Of a stretch of DNA of 64,000 nt, positions 60,898-64,000 are shown piece after piece (the first letter of the stretch is position 1; every line of letters starts with the position of its first letter). Source of the DNA: Salaquimonas pukyongi (GTDB taxonomy: Bacteria > Pseudomonadota > Alphaproteobacteria > Rhizobiales > Rhizobiaceae); the NCBI RefSeq assembly GCF_001953055.1, contig NZ_CP019044.1, forward strand, positions 1,798,001 through 1,862,000, given 5' to 3'. Below the pieces are notes generated by a model. The model was given only the letters and a program-made list of their open reading frames with translations. It was not told where the DNA came from and ran no database searches. A program made the translations under genes and the position numbers.

Positions 60898-61683
60898 TCA
60901 TATAAGAAAAAACCACATGGCAGAAATTGCTATTATAAATAAGATCAGCACCACCAAAAAACCACGCCTGAGCTTCCATATATTATTCCGCAAAATTACC
61001 CAATCCGATTTCAAATAAGATTCACTAAATGCCTTGTTGTACTCGCTTTCAGCGAGAAATTTTTTTCCTAGTATCCTATACAGGTAATACTCAAAATGAA
61101 AAAGCCCGTATGGAATCGAGTAAATCGGACGACCTAAGATTACCTCGGGTAGAAAAGATACTGCTCTATAACCTGGAAAATAATTTCTCAGGAATAGGCG
61201 CTCATAATGAATCGATGCATTTTTGTTTCCGTAGTGATCTCGGATATCGCTTATCACTGGAGATAGGGACATAAATGCGCAAACAATCCTAAATTTTTCA
61301 ACCTTTATTATATAACTTTCAGATAGATAGCCTGAGGAAATTCCTACCGCCGCCCTTTCAAAGTGATTTATTATGTAGCTGATGTATTTTTTATTCTTAA
61401 CTATTTGAGGGTGAGTGAGTCTTTTGCAGCAATCCTTTTGATCAAATATGTATTTTTCTATTTTCTTTAGGGATTTTTCTAATTCTTCGTTTTCCCTGTC
61501 ATAAAAATCTGCGCTTTTTGAGTTTCGTAAATTTCGATTATCTCTTCGACCTGAGGCGATATATGCAATAGATGCCGTAACAATTGCACTCAAGAACGTG
61601 ACAATTATTGCCCTACCTTCTTTGACATCTGCATCGCCGAAAGCAGCAAAAAAATTACTCAAAAAGCCCCCAATCTCAGACAT
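60898..61683 (-). CDS. AT-rich gene for membrane protein of unknown function (element cargo)
   Basis: The 261-residue product has a membrane segment near the N-terminus (about residues 23-45, AIIVTFLSAIVTASIAYIAS) and one at the very C-terminus (GFLVVLILFIIAISAMWFFLI), with a charged middle containing a coiled-coil-like stretch (YDRENEELEKSLKKIEKYIFD). Codon use and base composition are much more AT-rich than in the chromosomal genes. It is the last gene of a minus-strand group and converges with the integrase. No family was recognised. The start at 61683 (MSEIGGFLSNF) is directly behind a hairpin that contains the G-rich ribosome binding site. Confidence 0.65.
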   Translation of the reverse strand: MSEIGGFLSNFFAAFGDADVKEGRAIIVTFLSAIVTASIAYIASGRRDNRNLRNSKSADFYDRENEELEKSLKKIEKYIFDQKDCCKRLTHPQIVKNKKYISYIINHFERAAVGISSGYLSESYIIKVEKFRIVCAFMSLSPVISDIRDHYGNKNASIHYERLFLRNYFPGYRAVSFLPEVILGRPIYSIPYGLFHFEYYLYRILGKKFLAESEYNKAFSESYLKSDWVILRNNIWKLRRGFLVVLILFIIAISAMWFFLI

Positions 61684-61685
61684 AA

Positions 61686-61716
61686 AAAAATCCCCCCACA
61701 CGAAAGTGGGAGGATT
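61686..61716 (-). terminator. Hairpin with T-tract overlapping a ribosome binding site
   Basis: On the minus strand CCTCCCAC-TTTCGT-GTGGGGGG forms a stem with one wobble pair and is followed by ATTTTTTTATG. It has the look of an intrinsic terminator for the short ORF at 61740-61811, but its right arm and T-tract reach to the start codon of the next gene, so it could act as an attenuator or mask the ribosome binding site. Confidence 0.6.
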
Positions 61717-61739
61717 ATGAATTCATCATTTCTTTGAAT

Positions 61740-61811
61740 TCAAGTCTTTTTTGGTTTGCCTGGGTTCGGTTTTTCGTAGAGGTCATCCGGAATAGGCAAC
61801 GCTTCTCTCAT
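61740..61811 (-). CDS. 23-codon ORF upstream of the AT-rich membrane gene
   Basis: The ORF encodes MREALPIPDDLYEKPNPGKP plus KKT and stop. A very good ribosome binding site (AAAGGAG) lies 7 bp before its ATG, and a terminator-like hairpin follows 24-50 bp after the stop. This arrangement fits a leader peptide or a small protein of its own. It has no membrane segment and is rich in Pro and Lys. Confidence 0.5.
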   Translation of the reverse strand: MREALPIPDDLYEKPNPGKPKKT

Positions 61812-61962
61812 TTCGAATCTCCTTTAAAGATGGTTCTTACTTAACACCCCAGTATGAGATATATAAGGGAACATATCAAGAACAAATACAACTTTACCAA
61901 CTATGACATTGGCCGGATTTAGTGAATAAATTCGAAAGACCAACGTCTGAATGAAATAGAAT

Positions 61963-63036
61963 TTATGTTCCAAACGACATTTCTCCCCGGATATCAGCTG
62001 CAGGCTGCCCCGACTGGGCGGCCCCTGTCGCGGGTGGGTATGGGTACGACAGGGGCGCTGCGGCTGTCTGCGGAGCAGGTTCAGCCGGTAGGCTATTCTG
62101 ATACGCTGGCGGACTGTCATTCGCAATGACGATATCCGTCTCCCTGTCCTCTTCCTGTGATGCCGCCAATTCGTTGAGCCGCTCGATCCGCGCTTCCAGC
62201 GGCGGATGGGTGCGGAAGAGACCTGAAGTCCGCCAACCGGAAAACCGTATCACCTCGTGCCTGTCCCTTAGATCGGGTTTTGCATCGTCTTCCCGGATCG
62301 CTTTAAGCGCACTAGCCATGGCTTGAGGCGTGGTCAGTTGCGCGCCGATGGCATCGGCAGTGAACTCACGTGCCCGGGAGAACCGCAGGATTTCCATCTC
62401 GGAAAGCGGCGTGAACAGCCAGCGGGCAAGGTTCTTGAGACCACGGAACACAAGAAAGAACGTCAACGCCTCCTGAACACCCCTCGCATAGGTCATGCGG
62501 GCCATGTCGTTATTGGCCACATGGGCCAGTTCATGGCCGATGACCGCATCCATCTGGTCCTGGGTCAGCTTCTCAATGGCGCCCTGACTGAAGGCGAGCA
62601 GCATGGCATTGGGTTCGGTGCTTGCCGCAAAGGCGTTGATGTCATCGGCTGGATACCAGCCGATATGCGGAATGGAGCCGAGGCCCAGGTCCGCCGCAAG
62701 TTCGTTTGTGCGCACCGCTACCGGGTGCGTATCGGAAAAGAAGGTCACGCCGGTCTGGCGGGCCAGACTACCCTTGCCGCACATGTTGCTGGCAAACAGC
62801 GCCCCGCCGACCAGCGCCCAGATGGGGACGATCACTGCCACCCAGGTAACGGCGTTTGCCGTACCGGCCAGGATGATCGGTCCGAGGATCAGCCAGCCCA
62901 GCGGGCCGGTAAACGCCACAGCAGTCATGGCTGCCGGCAGCGCCACCACGGCAGCCAGAACAGCACCGACAGCGGCCCCGGCTGTCAGAAGTGCAAGCGT
63001 GGGCAACAGCGGGTTCTTTTGAACAGTAATGCTCAT
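61963..63036 (-). CDS. M48-family (HtpX-like) metalloprotease of the conjugative element
   Basis: The 357-residue membrane protease has two or more N-terminal hydrophobic segments (about residues 11-40 and 46-84), the zinc motif HELAH (H168, E169, H172) and the third ligand E224 in SRAREFTADAIGA, which define family M48. The C-terminal 70 residues are low-complexity (rich in Pro and Ala). Its ATG overlaps the stop of the TraG/VirD4 gene, so both are translated together; in this setting it may process components of the conjugation apparatus (inference). Confidence 0.87.
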   Translation of the reverse strand: MSITVQKNPLLPTLALLTAGAAVGAVLAAVVALPAAMTAVAFTGPLGWLILGPIILAGTANAVTWVAVIVPIWALVGGALFASNMCGKGSLARQTGVTFFSDTHPVAVRTNELAADLGLGSIPHIGWYPADDINAFAASTEPNAMLLAFSQGAIEKLTQDQMDAVIGHELAHVANNDMARMTYARGVQEALTFFLVFRGLKNLARWLFTPLSEMEILRFSRAREFTADAIGAQLTTPQAMASALKAIREDDAKPDLRDRHEVIRFSGWRTSGLFRTHPPLEARIERLNELAASQEEDRETDIVIANDSPPAYQNSLPAEPAPQTAAAPLSYPYPPATGAAQSGQPAADIRGEMSFGT

Positions 63037-64000
63037 GTCGCCCGCCCCTTAAGGACAGCATCGGCAAAGAACGGGGTGAGTTGCGTGGTGGTCTGGCGGA
63101 TGTTCCGCATGAAGTGGATGGCATTTCGGCTATCGTTGTCTCCCGCCATGAAGGTCATGACCTCGTCCGGGGTCATGAGGTTGCGCCCGGCAAGATGCAG
63201 GTTCTCGCTGATGGAATAGGAAGCAGAACCCGATGAACCGCCCGAGGTGCTCGCCGACATATTGGGGATGTCATAGGCGACGGTCCGGTCTCCCAGATAA
63301 TTGGAGATAAGCTGGGCGGTGAACGGATCATCCGTGCCGAAAAAGGTCTTGGTTTCCACCTGCAGGAAGCTTTTCCAGGTGGTGGGGTACTTCTGTTCAA
63401 GTGTCGGCAGGTCCTGCAGGAAGAACCACAGCCGCACCCGCTCGCTGGCATGGGTTCTGAGCGCGGAAACGAACCGCTCGTCGGCATCGAGCGCCAGAAA
63501 CTCGTCCAGCACAAAGAGCACCGGGATATCCGGTTTGGCGCGGTTTTCCAGCATGGCGTTGAGTGCGGTGGCAAAGACCATCCGAACGAATGTGGAATAG
63601 GCGCTGATGCCCGCAAACGGGATCATCAGGTAGACGGTGATCGGGCGCTCCTTCAAGTCCCGGAAATCAAAGTCCGCGCGGCAGGTGGCGTTTCTCAAGC
63701 CCTCGCTGTCCCAGATACGCAGATGCTGGTTGATGGAGTCGACCACGCGCGGTTTGCCATGTTCCTTCGACTTGGTGAGGAAATTGTTGGCCGGATTGGT
63801 GATGGCATCGGGCAGATGGGGCTGGGTCATCTCCCGCATCAGTTCAAAAAGCTGCCGGTTGACCGAGGCCAGGTGATTGCGGACCGTGGACAGATGACGC
63901 TCTGCCTTCGGTTTGTGACAGGCCACATACTGGATGACGGCGGCCAGCAGCGTGATGGCCTCGTTATCGAAGAAGGCCTGACGCTGGTCTCCGCTTCTGG
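63033..64000 (-). CDS. TraG/VirD4-type coupling protein, C-terminal part
   Basis: About 321 C-terminal residues of a conjugative coupling ATPase are present; the open frame continues past the right edge of the window. Walker B is seen in VLFVLDEFLALDADERF, followed by RLWFFLQDLPTLEQKYPTTWKSFL and FFGTDDPFTAQLISNYLGDRT, typical of TraG/TrwB/VirD4 proteins, which recruit the relaxosome to the type IV secretion channel. Walker A lies outside the window. The gene overlaps the M48 protease gene by four bases. Confidence 0.87.
   Translation of the reverse strand, partial: RSGDQRQAFFDNEAITLLAAVIQYVACHKPKAERHLSTVRNHLASVNRQLFELMREMTQPHLPDAITNPANNFLTKSKEHGKPRVVDSINQHLRIWDSEGLRNATCRADFDFRDLKERPITVYLMIPFAGISAYSTFVRMVFATALNAMLENRAKPDIPVLFVLDEFLALDADERFVSALRTHASERVRLWFFLQDLPTLEQKYPTTWKSFLQVETKTFFGTDDPFTAQLISNYLGDRTVAYDIPNMSASTSGGSSGSASYSISENLHLAGRNLMTPDEVMTFMAGDNDSRNAIHFMRNIRQTTTQLTPFFADAVLKGRAT

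Overview
The window is about 64 kb of GC-rich DNA from an alphaproteobacterium, most probably of the order Hyphomicrobiales (Rhizobiales). The evidence is a CckA hybrid kinase, an ATP synthase inhibitor zeta subunit, purS-purQ-purL, an NADP isocitrate dehydrogenase of the eukaryote-like type, BolA next to a CGFS glutaredoxin, and lexA/recA operators of the alphaproteobacterial GAAC-N7-GAAC type. The genus cannot be fixed from the sequence.

Layout. 1-5.6 kb: a MoxR ATPase with a VWA (CoxE-like) partner, a flavin reductase, a GFA protein, and an operon of a periplasmic binding protein, an S58 aminopeptidase and a DUF2259 protein. 5.7-18.3 kb: purine synthesis (purB, then purC-purS-purQ and purL) with bolA and grxD. 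Inside this stretch are a MITE-like inverted-repeat element in front of a LuxR solo regulator and its PAS partner, and a MocR/DUF1127 divergent pair. 18.6-28.5 kb: a large lipoprotein, a dioxygenase, a YtkA-like/MauG-type peroxidase pair, trmJ, icd, an ArsR/AHSA1 pair and alaS. 29-37.6 kb: recA and lexA, separated by a complete 1,735-bp IS1595-family element (8-bp target duplication, two passenger ORFs) and a truncated lipase with its lipoprotein partner, then glnB-glnA. 37.6-44.1 kb: a HisC-like aminotransferase, a diguanylate cyclase and an amino-acid catabolic cluster (FAD oxidoreductase, DoeA-like M24 hydrolase, ArgE-like deacetylase). 44-59.3 kb: cckA, a FliO-like protein, mfd-sdhE, recG, glmS and glmU. 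59.6-64 kb: the end of an integrative conjugative element next to tRNA-Lys(TTT), with an integrase, an AT-rich membrane-protein gene preceded by a 23-codon ORF, an M48 protease and a TraG/VirD4 coupling protein that runs off the window.

An important caveat is that at least seven otherwise conserved genes (an alpha/beta hydrolase, bolA, trmJ, glnA, an FAD oxidoreductase, an M24 hydrolase, recG) carry a single missing base in a short homopolymer. The pattern points to a sequencing or consensus problem, not to real gene decay, and start and stop calls of frame-broken genes should be read with this in mind.

No CRISPR array, rRNA or known riboswitch was recognised. The most unusual parts are the rearranged recA-lexA interval with an orphan SOS box, the LuxR solo with altered ligand-pocket residues behind a MITE-like element, and the cargo of the conjugative element.
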